The notes under the pieces: generated by a model
What the model saw: the letters and a program-made list of their open reading frames with translations, nothing else
Told to the model about the DNA's origin: nothing
Databases searched by the model: none
Shown here: positions 43,828-52,403 of the stretch, one piece after another
How positions within the stretch are numbered: position 1 is the stretch's first letter
Layout: each line of letters starts with the position of its first letter
Position numbers and translations under genes: made by a program
Origin: Sporomusa acidovorans
GTDB lineage: Bacteria > Bacillota > Negativicutes > Sporomusales > Sporomusaceae
DNA length: 64,000 bases
Reading direction: 5' to 3'
NCBI RefSeq assembly: GCF_900101845.1
Contig: NZ_FNAM01000011.1
Coordinates: 1-64,000 of the forward strand

Positions 43828-45054
43828 TTATAAGAAAAGTTTCGGTAATTCGTGAATTAAGGTGTAACCGCCCATATAGGCCATAACCACCACAACAATT
43901 CCGCCAAAGATAGTCATCCACAACGGATGTTTATAGTCGCCGACAATTTTTTTCATGTAAGCGCCAACCAAAATTGTGGCCAAGGTGATCGGCAGAATAA
44001 GTCCGTTCAAGGCTCCCACAAGCACCAGTACTTTGATAGGCCGGCCGACAATGGCAAATATCAAAGTCGAAACTAAGATAAAACCAATAATAACCATTTT
44101 TTCATTGTTAGCAACCGCGGAACTAAAAGTCTTGATAAAAGAAACCGATGTATAAGCAGCCCCGATAACAGAGGTAACGGCCGCCGCCCACATGACAATA
44201 CCGAACACCTTATAGCCTACATCGCCTGCTGCCAGCTTAAACACCGAAGCGGGCGGGTTAGCCGGATCAATGGCAAGACCCTGGGCGACAATACCTAACG
44301 CTGCCAAGAATAATACAATCCGCATAATAGCTGTAACCAAAACACCGGAAACCGAACTTTTCGTTACTTCCGGAACTGCCTCTTTGCCACGAATACCGGC
44401 ATCAAGCAGTCGGTGCCCGCCGGCGAAGGTAATATACCCGCCTACTGTACCGCCAACCAGCGTAATGATGGCAAACATATCAATTTTGTCAGGCAGAATA
44501 CTTTTTACCACAGCTTCTCCTACCGGCGGCGCCGAAGAGACAGCTACATAGACAGTCAGGCCGATCATGACAAAACCGGCAATCTGGGCAAACCGGTCCA
44601 TGGCTTTGCCTGCTTCTTTCACAAGAAAGATTCCAATACCAATGACCGCACTAATCATCGCGCCGGTTACCGGGGTAACGCCGAAAATTACGTTCAACCC
44701 CAAGCCCGCCCCGGCAATATTGCCAATATTAAAAGCAAGACCGCCTAAGACAATCAGCAAGGCGACGAAATAGCCCAGCCCCGGAAAAACCATATTGGCA
44801 ATATCCTGCCCGCGCTTTTCGGAAACGGCAATGATCCGCCAAACATTCAACTGGGCACCGACATCCAATACAATCGACATAAGAATGACAAAACCAAAGC
44901 TTGCCGCCAACTGTTGCGTGAATACCGTCGTTTGCGTTAAGAAACCCGGGCCGATAGCCGAGGTTGCCATCAAAAAGGCGGCGCCTAACAACACTTCCCA
45001 ACTGGATTTCACTTTCTTCTGATAACCTGGATTAACATTTTTTACTGGTTCCAC
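43828..45054 (-). CDS. NRAMP-fold transporter (YcsG-like) lacking the metal-binding motifs
   Basis: A 408-residue protein with about 11 hydrophobic segments. NRAMP landmarks are present (SAIGPGFLTQTTVFTQQL in helix 1, NIGNIAGAGLGLNVIFG, TLVGGTVGGYITFAGGH in helix 6). However, the helix-1 DPGN that binds metal is TQQL here, and the helix-6 MPH is replaced by GGY or AGGH depending on alignment. So a Mn/Fe substrate is unlikely. In B. subtilis the relative ycsG also sits with the oxoprolinase genes, suggesting uptake of 5-oxoproline or a related acid. The start is GTG after GGGGG. A terminator-like hairpin lies upstream. Confidence 0.82.
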   Translation of the reverse strand: MEPVKNVNPGYQKKVKSSWEVLLGAAFLMATSAIGPGFLTQTTVFTQQLAASFGFVILMSIVLDVGAQLNVWRIIAVSEKRGQDIANMVFPGLGYFVALLIVLGGLAFNIGNIAGAGLGLNVIFGVTPVTGAMISAVIGIGIFLVKEAGKAMDRFAQIAGFVMIGLTVYVAVSSAPPVGEAVVKSILPDKIDMFAIITLVGGTVGGYITFAGGHRLLDAGIRGKEAVPEVTKSSVSGVLVTAIMRIVLFLAALGIVAQGLAIDPANPPASVFKLAAGDVGYKVFGIVMWAAAVTSVIGAAYTSVSFIKTFSSAVANNEKMVIIGFILVSTLIFAIVGRPIKVLVLVGALNGLILPITLATILVGAYMKKIVGDYKHPLWMTIFGGIVVVVMAYMGGYTLIHELPKLFL

Positions 45055-45114
45055 AGTAACCCCCCCATTTTATTGTCTTGTCTTCTTCCGCTACCGAACA
45101 AAAGATTTCAGTAA

Positions 45115-45165
45115 AAAGACAAAAAGGCTCTCCAAACAAAACTGTGTTTGTTGGAAGCGCCTTTG
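45115..45165 (-). terminator. Terminator or attenuator between the two pxp gene groups
   Basis: On the minus strand AAAGGCGCTTCCAACAAA pairs, with a mismatch or two, with TTTGTTTGGAGAGCCTTT and is followed by TTGTCTTTTT. It lies between pxpC copy 2 and the transporter gene, so the groups are separate or attenuated units. Confidence 0.65.
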
Positions 45166-45265
45166 CTTCTTGCGGAATTTGATTTTTCTTATCATACCAT
45201 CTAACTGCCGGGATGTAAATTTGAAAAATTAAATAGGGGCATTCGATTTTCCCCAAAGTTATTTT

Positions 45266-46207
45266 TTACCCGTTTACGGCTGCGGCAATAGACGCAAACA
45301 TTTGCTGCTCATCCTTGAGGGCAGCAATAGCTTCGGCCTCACTTACACGGCAAAAGCGAATGCTGTCGCCTGTTTTGGTTTGGGCCACCTTCGGCAGGTC
45401 GCTGCGCAGAACATAGCCAATTTTGGCAAAGCCGCCGGTTGTCTGATGATCGGCCATCATAATAAACGGCATACCATTGGTGGCAATCTGAACAGCCCCC
45501 TGATAAACAGCGTCGGAAATAATATCGGCCGTGCTGACAGGCAGAATCCGGGGACCGGTCAGCCGATAGCCAATCCGGTCCGCTTGCTTGGTAACCGTAT
45601 AGGCTTTCGTAAAAAAAGTAGCTATTGCTTCGTCGGCAAACATGTCCTGCTGTGGACCCAGGATGACTCGGACTGAAACCTTGCCACCATAGGCCGGAAC
45701 ATACTCATGGGGAAGCGTCCGCGCTCTCCCGGCCTCTTCACCCGCCTGCCCTACAGCTAACACATCCCCCTGACGCAGCGTTCTCCCCTGGTAGCCGCCA
45801 ATACCCGCTTTCACACAGGTAGAGCGGCTGCCCAATACCAGGGGAACATCAACGCCGCCGCGCACGGCCATATAGGCCCGGTAGCCGGTGACGGCCGCCG
45901 CAAACCGTACCTCCCCGTTCTTGGGAACAACAAACGCCGACCAGTTAGGGACCGAAACGCCATTTACCTTAACCTGCATATCGGCACCGGCAACCGCCAC
46001 AAGCTGTTCTTCATCAAACCGAAAAGCAGCTCCCATCGAAGTCATTTCCAGCACAGCCGCCTGTAAGGCGTTGCCGGCCAGCAGGTTGGCGGTTCGTCCG
46101 GCCTGCCGGTCCATCATGCCGGCGGTGGGTAAGCCATAAGCCTGATACCCCCATCGCCCCTCATCCTGCACGGTTGTAAAAAAGCCTTGTTGAATAACGG
46201 TAATCAT
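45266..46207 (-). CDS. 5-oxoprolinase subunit C-like (AHS2), copy 2
   Basis: A 313-residue KipA/AHS2 protein: VIQQGFFTTVQDEGRWGYQA, TAGMMDRQAGRTANLLAGN, VLEMTSMGAAFRF, CVKAGIGGYQGRTLRQGD, KQADRIGYRLTG, MADHQTTGGFAKIGYVLRSD. The motifs match copy 1 but the sequence is clearly diverged, about a third to a half identical by eye. Its start overlaps the pxpB-like stop by four bases. It would form its own complex with copy 2 of PxpB, either sharing PxpA or working on a different lactam or urea-type substrate. Confidence 0.88.
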   Translation of the reverse strand: MITVIQQGFFTTVQDEGRWGYQAYGLPTAGMMDRQAGRTANLLAGNALQAAVLEMTSMGAAFRFDEEQLVAVAGADMQVKVNGVSVPNWSAFVVPKNGEVRFAAAVTGYRAYMAVRGGVDVPLVLGSRSTCVKAGIGGYQGRTLRQGDVLAVGQAGEEAGRARTLPHEYVPAYGGKVSVRVILGPQQDMFADEAIATFFTKAYTVTKQADRIGYRLTGPRILPVSTADIISDAVYQGAVQIATNGMPFIMMADHQTTGGFAKIGYVLRSDLPKVAQTKTGDSIRFCRVSEAEAIAALKDEQQMFASIAAAVNG

Positions 46208-46962
46208 GACGCATTACACTCACTGTCAAAGCAAATTCGCGGTACATAGGTACCTGCTGCCACTTCGCGGCGTATGCCAAAATATTCATCCACAGTGATC
46301 GCATAAAAATGCAGAGAATCACCGGGAGAAAGCAAAAAAGGCTGTTTGGCTTTAGGATTAAAAACCTTAACCGGCGTGCGTCCGATCAACCACCACTCGC
46401 CCGGGCTTTCCACCGGGTAGAGGCCTGTCTGGCTGCCGCCAATTCCCACCGAACCGGGGGGAACCTTAGCACGCGGCTTTTCCTGCCGGGGTACGGCAAG
46501 TTGTGCGGACAAACCTCCCAAGTAGGGAAATCCCGGGGTAAACCCCAGCATATAAACCCGATAGGATGTGGCTGTGTGTACTGTGATGACTTCTTCTGCC
46601 GGCAAACCCGTATACCGGGCCACATAATCCAAGTCAGGCCCCAGTACGCCTCCGTAACAGACCGGCACATACACGGTCTTTGTTTCCCGTGACTGGGTAT
46701 TATGGGGATTCATATTCTGCAGCATTGGCCGGATAAAGCCCGACAGTTCCTGCCGGGTGATAACCAAGGGATCAAAATAGACCATAACGGTCCGGTAAGT
46801 AGGGACCACTTCGATTACACCTTTTACCACACTGCGGCCAATCAGGCCGGCAAGTTGTTGTACAAGCCCGTTAATGGCTGGTGATATTTCGGCTTTAAAT
46901 TCGATAACCAACCCGTATTCACCGGCAACAAGCAATCTAGCCCCGCTTACAGATTCGTCCAT
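46204..46962 (-). CDS. 5-oxoprolinase subunit B-like (KipI/AHS1), copy 2
   Basis: About 252 residues: LLVAGEYGLVIEFKAEISPA, VIEVVPTYRTVMVYFDPLVI, VYVPVCYGGVLGPDLDYVAR, YMLGFTPGFPYLGGLSAQLA, AKVPPGSVGIGGSQTGLYPV and PGEWWLIGRTPVKVF. This is the same signature set as copy 1, but diverged. ATG at 46962 has GGAGGGG seven bases upstream. It follows a LysR gene by 28 bases on the same strand, so it probably forms an operon lysR-pxpB2-pxpC2. Confidence 0.88.
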   Translation of the reverse strand: MDESVSGARLLVAGEYGLVIEFKAEISPAINGLVQQLAGLIGRSVVKGVIEVVPTYRTVMVYFDPLVITRQELSGFIRPMLQNMNPHNTQSRETKTVYVPVCYGGVLGPDLDYVARYTGLPAEEVITVHTATSYRVYMLGFTPGFPYLGGLSAQLAVPRQEKPRAKVPPGSVGIGGSQTGLYPVESPGEWWLIGRTPVKVFNPKAKQPFLLSPGDSLHFYAITVDEYFGIRREVAAGTYVPRICFDSECNAS

Positions 46963-46990
46963 ACGCACCCCTCCGCATCTCTTTGAAAGT

Positions 46991-47878
46991 TCATTTTAAT
47001 AACCTTTCCTGAATAAGCTTGTAGAAAGCATGAATAGTCGGTGACAGCCATTTTTCCTTATGGTAGGCGAGATAGGCATTAATTTTAAAATCAGGCCCCT
47101 GCCAAGGCAGCGCAATCAGAGTGCCGGCCGTAACTTCGCCTTGCACGGCAGCATACGGCAGGATAGTCAGCCCGACATTGCTGATGACAAATTGCTTAAT
47201 AACTTCAATTTGGCAGATTTCCAGTACATTCCCCGGCTGAACAGCCATCTTTTCCATACTTTCCTCTAACAAGGTCCGGTAACTGCTGCCTGAATCGGGA
47301 AAAATCAGTGTTTGCCCTTCCAGGTCTTTTACCGCCACCGCTGTGAGCTTGCTTAAGGGGTGGGAAGGTGAAGCCGCTAAAATCACGGGCTCCGGCCACA
47401 GCCATTTGCTGACCAAGTCAGGTTCGTCGATATTGCTTTCCAGGAAAAATGCCATATCCATCATATTTTTTCGCAGCAAAGTTCTAAAATCACTGGATAT
47501 ACCCAATTTCACTTTTAGCTCTACCTCAGGATAGACGATTGCATATTCCTGTAAAATTTCGTTCAAGCGGTAGACACAGAGCGACTCAGGCATACCGATC
47601 ACAATTGGTCCCCGCGGTATCGACAGGTCATCCAGGGCGTTTTTCGCTTCATCGGCAAGTTTAGTAATGCGTTCGGCGTAATCATAAAGGCGCTCACCGT
47701 CGCTTGTCAGCATCAGCTGATGGCCAAAGCGCTCAAACAAAACTGTGTTTAGTTCTTTCTCCAAAAGCTGAATATGGGTTGTTGCGGTTGACTGCGTATA
47801 CCCAAGAAATTGGGCAGCCTGTGAAAAATTCCCGAACTTAACAATACTTATAAATGTCTTTAATTGTCGTATTTCCAA
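46991..47878 (-). CDS. LysR-family transcriptional regulator
   Basis: About 295 residues. The DNA-binding domain MEIRQLKTFISIVKFGNFSQ-type start continues AAQFLGYTQSTATTHIQLLE KEL, followed by the substrate-binding domain (RGPIVIGMPESLCVYRLNEI, FFLESNIDEPDLVSKWLWPE, QFVISNVGLTILPYAAV). A TTG at 47878 gives the usual LysR beginning (MEIRQL) and has GGAG eight bases before it; an ATG two codons earlier is possible. It lies directly upstream of pxpB2 and is likely the regulator of one or both pxp groups. Confidence 0.9.
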   Translation of the reverse strand: MEIRQLKTFISIVKFGNFSQAAQFLGYTQSTATTHIQLLEKELNTVLFERFGHQLMLTSDGERLYDYAERITKLADEAKNALDDLSIPRGPIVIGMPESLCVYRLNEILQEYAIVYPEVELKVKLGISSDFRTLLRKNMMDMAFFLESNIDEPDLVSKWLWPEPVILAASPSHPLSKLTAVAVKDLEGQTLIFPDSGSSYRTLLEESMEKMAVQPGNVLEICQIEVIKQFVISNVGLTILPYAAVQGEVTAGTLIALPWQGPDFKINAYLAYHKEKWLSPTIHAFYKLIQERLLK

Positions 47879-48014
47879 AAACATCACTCCATACACAGCA
47901 TCTAGCGAATTGTAGTGAGGCCAGTCATCTATAACACATTGTATACTTGTTCGCGACCGAAGTCCATAAATTTACTTCATATAAAACAATCACCTTACCT
48001 GGCTCTTTATAACC

Positions 48015-48048
48015 GTAAAAAAAAACCTAAGTCTAAAACTTAGGTTTA
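48015..48048 (-). terminator. Strong intrinsic terminator after the M29-like gene
   Basis: AAACCTAAGT and ACTTAGGTTT pair around five bases and are followed on the minus strand by eight further U. It closes the DUF917-AroM-M29 operon before the lysR-pxp group. Confidence 0.85.
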
Positions 48049-48125
48049 GCCGCGGCAGTCATTACCGTTATCTGTTTTTTACCGGTTTATTTCCTTGGCG
48101 TTTATTTTATTCACCGGCTATTTGC

Positions 48126-49091
48126 TTAATCCAATACACTTTTCCCGGCCACCATCATAGCTTTGCCGTCAAGCCAGACATTGGGCTGCGTCACCACACC
48201 GTCCAGGTGAACGCCGGCGCTGATGGTTCCCCCAAAGGTATCGTTACTGCCAAAAGCCACATGAATGGTTCCGCAAACTTTCTCATCTTCCAGAATAATG
48301 CCGGTAATCCTGGCTTTATCATTTGTGCCGATACCGAATTCACCCAGCAGCCGTCCGTCTTTATCCCCCAGTTTGCTCAGTAACGCTTCGGCATCCGGGC
48401 CTTCCGCCCTGGTAAGGCGGCCTTTTTCCACTGTTAGTAGGAGTGGGGAAGCCAGTTTGCCGATACCTGCAAATGATCCGTCAATCAAAATTTGTCCGTT
48501 TGCCGTTCCCTCCAGCGGGGCGATATAGGCTTCCCCGGAGGGAAGGTTGCCTGACTCCCCGGGTTTTGTATAGACTCCGGTGCTGGCAATTCCCTGCCTG
48601 TCCGCAATGGAGAATTGTAGCACATACCCCTGTTTTTCAATCCGGACTTCCCGGCCTTTTGTCAACAATGCGGTAACTTTCTCTGTTAACTCTTTAACTT
48701 GGGTATAATCGGCCGTAATCGCTCCTGCCAAAAACATATCCCTGGTAATGCCCGGCATGGTGGCAATGCGCGCGCCTGCGGCAGCCGCCTGTTTTCTTGC
48801 CTGCGTATGCGTAAGCGACTGTTGCGTGATGGCAACAACCACCTGGGCGCTTGCCATAGCGGCCGCCACCGGTGCCGGCGGTTCCTGTCCCGGTTTTTCC
48901 CTGGCTCCCATAACGATCAGCATCGCCTCAGCACCTAAGCGTTTTCCTGCCAAACATACGGCTTCGGCCAATTCTTGCTTGATCTCATCGGCTACAACCA
49001 GAAAATTTTCTCCCGGCTTTACCCCCAGGCAATCGGTTAAAAACTTTTCACTAACCGTGATTAACTGCTCCACTTTGTCGATCATCTCCAT
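48126..49091 (-). CDS. Peptidase M29-like (leucyl aminopeptidase) protein
   Basis: About 321 residues: EKFLTDCLGVKPGENFLVVA at the N-terminus, then ITQQSLTHTQARKQAAAAGA, LPSGEAYIAPLEGTANGQIL, GEFGIGTNDKARITGIILED, FGSNDTFGGTISAGVHLDGV. The Glu in PSGE, GxGTN and HLDG resemble the metal-site regions of M29 aminopeptidases, but the protein is shorter and some canonical ligands were not found, so it may act on an amide rather than a peptide. ATG at 49091 is chosen; an earlier TTG overlapping the DUF917 stop is possible. Last gene of its operon. Confidence 0.75.
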   Translation of the reverse strand: MEMIDKVEQLITVSEKFLTDCLGVKPGENFLVVADEIKQELAEAVCLAGKRLGAEAMLIVMGAREKPGQEPPAPVAAAMASAQVVVAITQQSLTHTQARKQAAAAGARIATMPGITRDMFLAGAITADYTQVKELTEKVTALLTKGREVRIEKQGYVLQFSIADRQGIASTGVYTKPGESGNLPSGEAYIAPLEGTANGQILIDGSFAGIGKLASPLLLTVEKGRLTRAEGPDAEALLSKLGDKDGRLLGEFGIGTNDKARITGIILEDEKVCGTIHVAFGSNDTFGGTISAGVHLDGVVTQPNVWLDGKAMMVAGKSVLD

Positions 49092-49111
49092 TTTCTGCTT
49101 CGTACCTTCCC

Positions 49112-50179
49112 TTATTCTGAACAAGCAAACGGAAGTACCGGTTTCCCAATAATTGTTTCAATGGGTGCAAGTAATTTCTTGTTGCGCATAGTCGTGCTAA
49201 GCAGCAGTTTTTCTTGCGGCACCGTAATAACAGCCACCTTTTGCCCTTGCCTGATTCCTGCCGAAACAATCGGCCGCGCCGTTTGAGCATCCAGTGTCAT
49301 GATTAAATCCGGAAAAGTAGCCAGGCGTTCGCCCTGCTTTTCCACTGTCATATATTCATTCCAAAAAGTCAGCTCATAGCTGTCTTCAATCACAACTTTA
49401 CCTACGTCAAAGCCACCGGTTGTTTCCATCGAAAAAGAAGTGATACTGCCTGTGACAATCACCTTCCCCCCCAACTGGGAAACAACGGCCTCAATAGCCG
49501 CTTCTCCCTGGTGTCCCAGGAGGGCCTGGCCCACTGCCATTGCCTGCTGAACTGCCCCCGGCGCGCCGTTCTGTTTGGCGTAAGCAACACTAACCGGGTT
49601 GCGGGCCACGGCAACCAGCCCGCCTGCCTCCACCGAAGCCCGGCGCACCATAGCAGCCGCTTTATCCAAGGACCCGGATATGCATAGCTCGATATAGTTG
49701 TCATCCTTCCCGCCGATAGCCGCCTGATAAGACACATAATCAGCCTGATCGGATAAATTCAGCGAACCCATCAACCCTGTCGGATGAGCCCGGCCGTTGC
49801 AGGGGCAGTCGACAACGGGCAGACCGCTGACGGCCGCCTGAAACCATCCGTTTACAGTCGTCCCGGCCCCATTTTCATTGGTCGTAATTCCCTGGACAGG
49901 TTTCGGCAACTGCTTACATAACAACTCAAGTGCCTTTGCATAATAAATTGGTTTAACAAACCGGTTTTTCGCTCCCGGTGCGCCTACCAGGGAAACCGCC
50001 GCCAATAAATCGTCGTCCGCTAATTCATCAACAGTATACAGCTGCGGCTGTCCAACCTCCAGCGCCAGCCGGCCGATTTGCAGGCCATCCTCAATCCAGC
50101 CGCCACCACCGCCGCCCAGCACGGCACCACCGTAAACCGCCCATTCTACATGCTTTTGATCCAAGAGAATTTTTGCCAC
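49112..50179 (-). CDS. DUF917-family protein (thiohydantoin/hydantoin-related)
   Basis: About 355 residues: EWAVYGGAVLGGGGGGWIED at the N-terminus with its glycine run, LVGAPGAKNRFVKP, TTNENGAGTTVNGWFQAAVS, VDCPCNGRAHPTGLMGSLNL and FWNEYMTVEKQGERLATFPD, matching DUF917. A characterised member desulfurises S-methyl-thiohydantoin, and others neighbour hydantoinases. Here it sits between AroM and the M29-like peptidase. Start is GTG at 50179 after AGGAGG. Cyclic ureide or lactam breakdown is the contextual guess. Confidence 0.88.
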   Translation of the reverse strand: MAKILLDQKHVEWAVYGGAVLGGGGGGWIEDGLQIGRLALEVGQPQLYTVDELADDDLLAAVSLVGAPGAKNRFVKPIYYAKALELLCKQLPKPVQGITTNENGAGTTVNGWFQAAVSGLPVVDCPCNGRAHPTGLMGSLNLSDQADYVSYQAAIGGKDDNYIELCISGSLDKAAAMVRRASVEAGGLVAVARNPVSVAYAKQNGAPGAVQQAMAVGQALLGHQGEAAIEAVVSQLGGKVIVTGSITSFSMETTGGFDVGKVVIEDSYELTFWNEYMTVEKQGERLATFPDLIMTLDAQTARPIVSAGIRQGQKVAVITVPQEKLLLSTTMRNKKLLAPIETIIGKPVLPFACSE

Positions 50180-50251
50180 AATCATTCCTCCTTTTTATAA
50201 AAAGGCAAGAAGCCCCCATGCAGCCAAGTGCCGGAGCTTCAAAAAAATCAA

Positions 50252-50923
50252 TTATCCGAACAATTCCGCAACTGCCCGGGCAGCCACTGTCCGGGGAAGA
50301 ACAACAGGCACACCGGTAATTTCGGCAACTTTGTCTTTCATATGCTGGGTAAAGCCGATGCAGTCCATGACAATAAGCTCCACTTCACTGGCTTTCAAAG
50401 CTGCGGCGGCCTGCCAGATGTTCTCTTCAGCCCCATATGGCGAGCCGGCTGCGGCGGCAACGGCTCTCACGCCGGTTGCCGACCACCGTTTCGTCACTTG
50501 CGGTATTTGATCCTTGTCGGGAGTAATAATCCCCAGTTTTTTGCCACCGGCAACGGCACCGATAAAATTGGTAAGCAAAACCTGCGGATACAACAGCGGT
50601 TTAGGGCACGAAAAAGGCGGAAATTCGCCGCTGCACAACATTAAAATTCCCTCGGCCCCCTCGCTTACCAGTCTGTCGATTTGCGCTTGCAGGCGGGCCA
50701 ATATATATTTCTCGGCAATCTTCACCGACCTGCCGTCGGCGAGCCTGGTTACCAGTACGTAATCCCCTGCCTGGGGTGCCAGTGCCGTTATTTCTTCATA
50801 CGCAAGGCCGTCTAAAGCCCCGCCTTCCACCAGTTCAACCCGGCCAATAAGGCCGGTGATTTCAGGGACAACGTCAATCCGCGGGGACTGGCCAATGGTA
50901 ACAGCCCCTATTTTTTTCCCCAT
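50252..50923 (-). CDS. AroM-family protein
   Basis: A 223-residue protein: KKIGAVTIGQSPRIDVVPEI, VEGGALDGLAYEEITALAPQ, VLVTRLADGRSVKIAEKYI, GILMLCSGEFPPFSCPKPLL, GIITPDKDQIPQV and VMDCIGFTQHMKDKVAEIT. This is the AroM signature set (IGQSPR, LCTG-like LCSGEF, DCIG). The fold resembles Asp/Glu/hydantoin racemases, with paired Cys (LCSG and DCIG) at the expected catalytic places. ATG at 50923 has GGAGAG upstream, and the gene overlaps the preceding one by 16 bases. Activity is not established. Confidence 0.85.
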   Translation of the reverse strand: MGKKIGAVTIGQSPRIDVVPEITGLIGRVELVEGGALDGLAYEEITALAPQAGDYVLVTRLADGRSVKIAEKYILARLQAQIDRLVSEGAEGILMLCSGEFPPFSCPKPLLYPQVLLTNFIGAVAGGKKLGIITPDKDQIPQVTKRWSATGVRAVAAAAGSPYGAEENIWQAAAALKASEVELIVMDCIGFTQHMKDKVAEITGVPVVLPRTVAARAVAELFG

Positions 50924-51653
50924 TGCAACTTCTCTCCTTTTTGCGTACGCCAGGCGCAAGTATGATGAATCCCGCAGCCGGTCGAACCGGTCGAACACTC
51001 TGTCAGGCTGTCCGCCTGGCCGCTTGTCGCTGTTTGTTTCAAGGAGAGCGTAATTTTTATTGCTTTTTCAACTTCTGCCTGCTCTCCTTCCACGACCAGG
51101 GTATACGCCCCTTCCGCTCCTTGAATGCCGCCGGCCCCAATAACGGTGCAGGTTACGTCCGAGAGCAGCCTAAATGCTTCTATCTCCGTGATTACCTGAC
51201 CGCTGAGCGGGGTTAACCCTACCGACATTCCCATGGACCAGTCCATCGACCGCATCCCGGCGGCCTGCACGGCTTGATCAATGGAAATGGGAATCAGCTT
51301 TTCCAAGCCGCAGGCAATCAGGATTTTGCATCCCTGGGCCATTAACCCGGCAAAACCACAACCGGGCATTCCTCCCAGCGGACTGCCAAACATCATCGCT
51401 GCCCGGCCATGAACATCAAGGGCATTGGCGCCGATAATGGCTACGTCGGTTTTCGCCAATTTTTGTACTGTCTCGGCAAAACAATGATCAATCGTTACGA
51501 TTTGACCGTGATCAAGAAGTACGCTATGCGCGCTGCCGTCACGCTGTGCAGCCCCCTTTGTCCCTTTAGGGCTCACACGGCCGGAAATGCGGCAACTAAA
51601 ACCGCCTGCTTTAAGCCGCCTATCGTTAATGCCTCTTTAACTCTGATTGCCAC
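50908..51653 (-). pseudogene. Unrecognised conserved-looking gene interrupted by one frameshift
   Basis: A GTG at 51653, behind GAGGTGAG, opens IRVKEALTIGGLKQAVLVAA-FPAV and stops at 51573. A second frame, overlapping at that stop, reads VSPKGTKGAAQRDGSAHSVL, IVTIDHCFAETVQKLAKTDV, MFGSPLGGMPGCGFAGLMAQ, CGLEKLIPISIDQAVQAAGM, MDWSMGMSVGLTPLSGQVIT and TVIGAGGIQGAEGAYTLVVE, with a Cys-rich tail (ECSTGSTGCGIHHTC). Adding one C to GGCCGTG joins them smoothly (FPARVSPKG). So the gene is probably broken by a one-base deletion, or translated with a shift, or the base is an error. I do not recognise the family. Its context is the DUF917-AroM operon. Confidence 0.6.
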
Positions 51654-51680
51654 TTTTCTCACCTCAATCGCAAATTACTT

Positions 51681-51686
51681 ATTATA
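51681..51686 (-). promoter_or_regulatory. Possible -10 box for the DUF917-AroM operon
   Basis: TATAAT on the minus strand, 28 bases before the GTG at 51653 and just downstream of the terminator at 51712-51750. No good -35 was found. Confidence 0.35.
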
Positions 51687-51711
51687 ATCAAATATGGCAA
51701 ATAATAGAAAT

Positions 51712-51750
51712 TATAAAAAAAGCTTCGTCTCATTAAGAACCGAAGCTTCA
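51712..51750 (-). terminator. Intrinsic terminator after the C_GCAxxG_C_C gene
   Basis: AAGCTTCG and CGAAGCTT pair around a 13-base loop, with a run of seven U on the minus strand. Between it and 51939 a 26-codon frame (GLLNIMQAYEEYRIMRKVDK... stop) without start looks like the tail of a lost gene. Confidence 0.8.
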
Positions 51751-51939
51751 TTGCCACACGTATCTTTTATCTACTTTTCTCATAATCCTGTACTCCTCAT
51801 AAGCCTGCATAATATTCAATAAGCCAAGGCCTGTGTTGGAGCATCAGGCAACACCCTGACAGAAGAAAATCTTTATTGGATTTTTGTCTACATAAATTAT
51901 ATCACATAATAACATCGATGAAAAAGCTGTCTCAGCAGC

Positions 51940-52356
51940 TTATTTACCGATATTTTTTTCTATAAATTCCATCGAAAACAACACTGCCTGTTTCGTCAGC
52001 TGCTCGCAAAGGTGCGGGGGATTGCTGGGGCTAAATCCTTCCGGCCTGAGTTGGCTGCACAGCATACTGCCGAATTGTTCCTGAAACTCTTGGCAGAACA
52101 AACGGCACAGAGCAACGACAGCTGTATTATCAGTCTGTTTTTTGCGGCCATACATACCGATAAACAGCAAAGTCCCCTCAACCAAACCGCATTGCAAGCC
52201 GCACCTGCCTGCATTGAGCCCGAAAACAGCCTCGATGACCTGAGGCTGAAGTTCAAGGTTATAAATTTCCGAAAGAATTTTTAAGGTTGTCACTGCACAA
52301 CTAAAATCATCTTTCCAATAATAATCGTGGACTCTCGCATTGATTAATTCTTGCAC
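51940..52356 (-). CDS. C_GCAxxG_C_C family redox protein
   Basis: About 138 residues. It has DDFSCAVTTLKILSEIYNLE (first Cys), the central VFGLNAGRCGLQCGLVEGTL with the GCxxxCG-type pair, and later Cys residues in VALCRLFCQEFQ and SMLCSQLRPEGF, plus HLCEQL. This spacing fits the C_GCAxxG_C_C family, small proteins with conserved cysteines found in anaerobes near dehydrogenases and permeases. GTG at 52356 has AGGAGAG just before it; an ATG nine codons earlier is possible. It lies 47 bases after the DUF401 permease. Function unknown, redox or metal-cluster role likely. Confidence 0.8.
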   Translation of the reverse strand: MQELINARVHDYYWKDDFSCAVTTLKILSEIYNLELQPQVIEAVFGLNAGRCGLQCGLVEGTLLFIGMYGRKKQTDNTAVVALCRLFCQEFQEQFGSMLCSQLRPEGFSPSNPPHLCEQLTKQAVLFSMEFIEKNIGK

Positions 52357-52403
52357 ACTTATCTCTCCTCTCATGCTTAGCAACGCTATAATAACAAAAT
52401 TGG

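Noticed and set aside
45115..45265. Metal-responsive riboswitch upstream of the NRAMP-fold gene
   Set aside because: The hairpin explains itself as a terminator, and no conserved riboswitch blocks of the manganese class were found.
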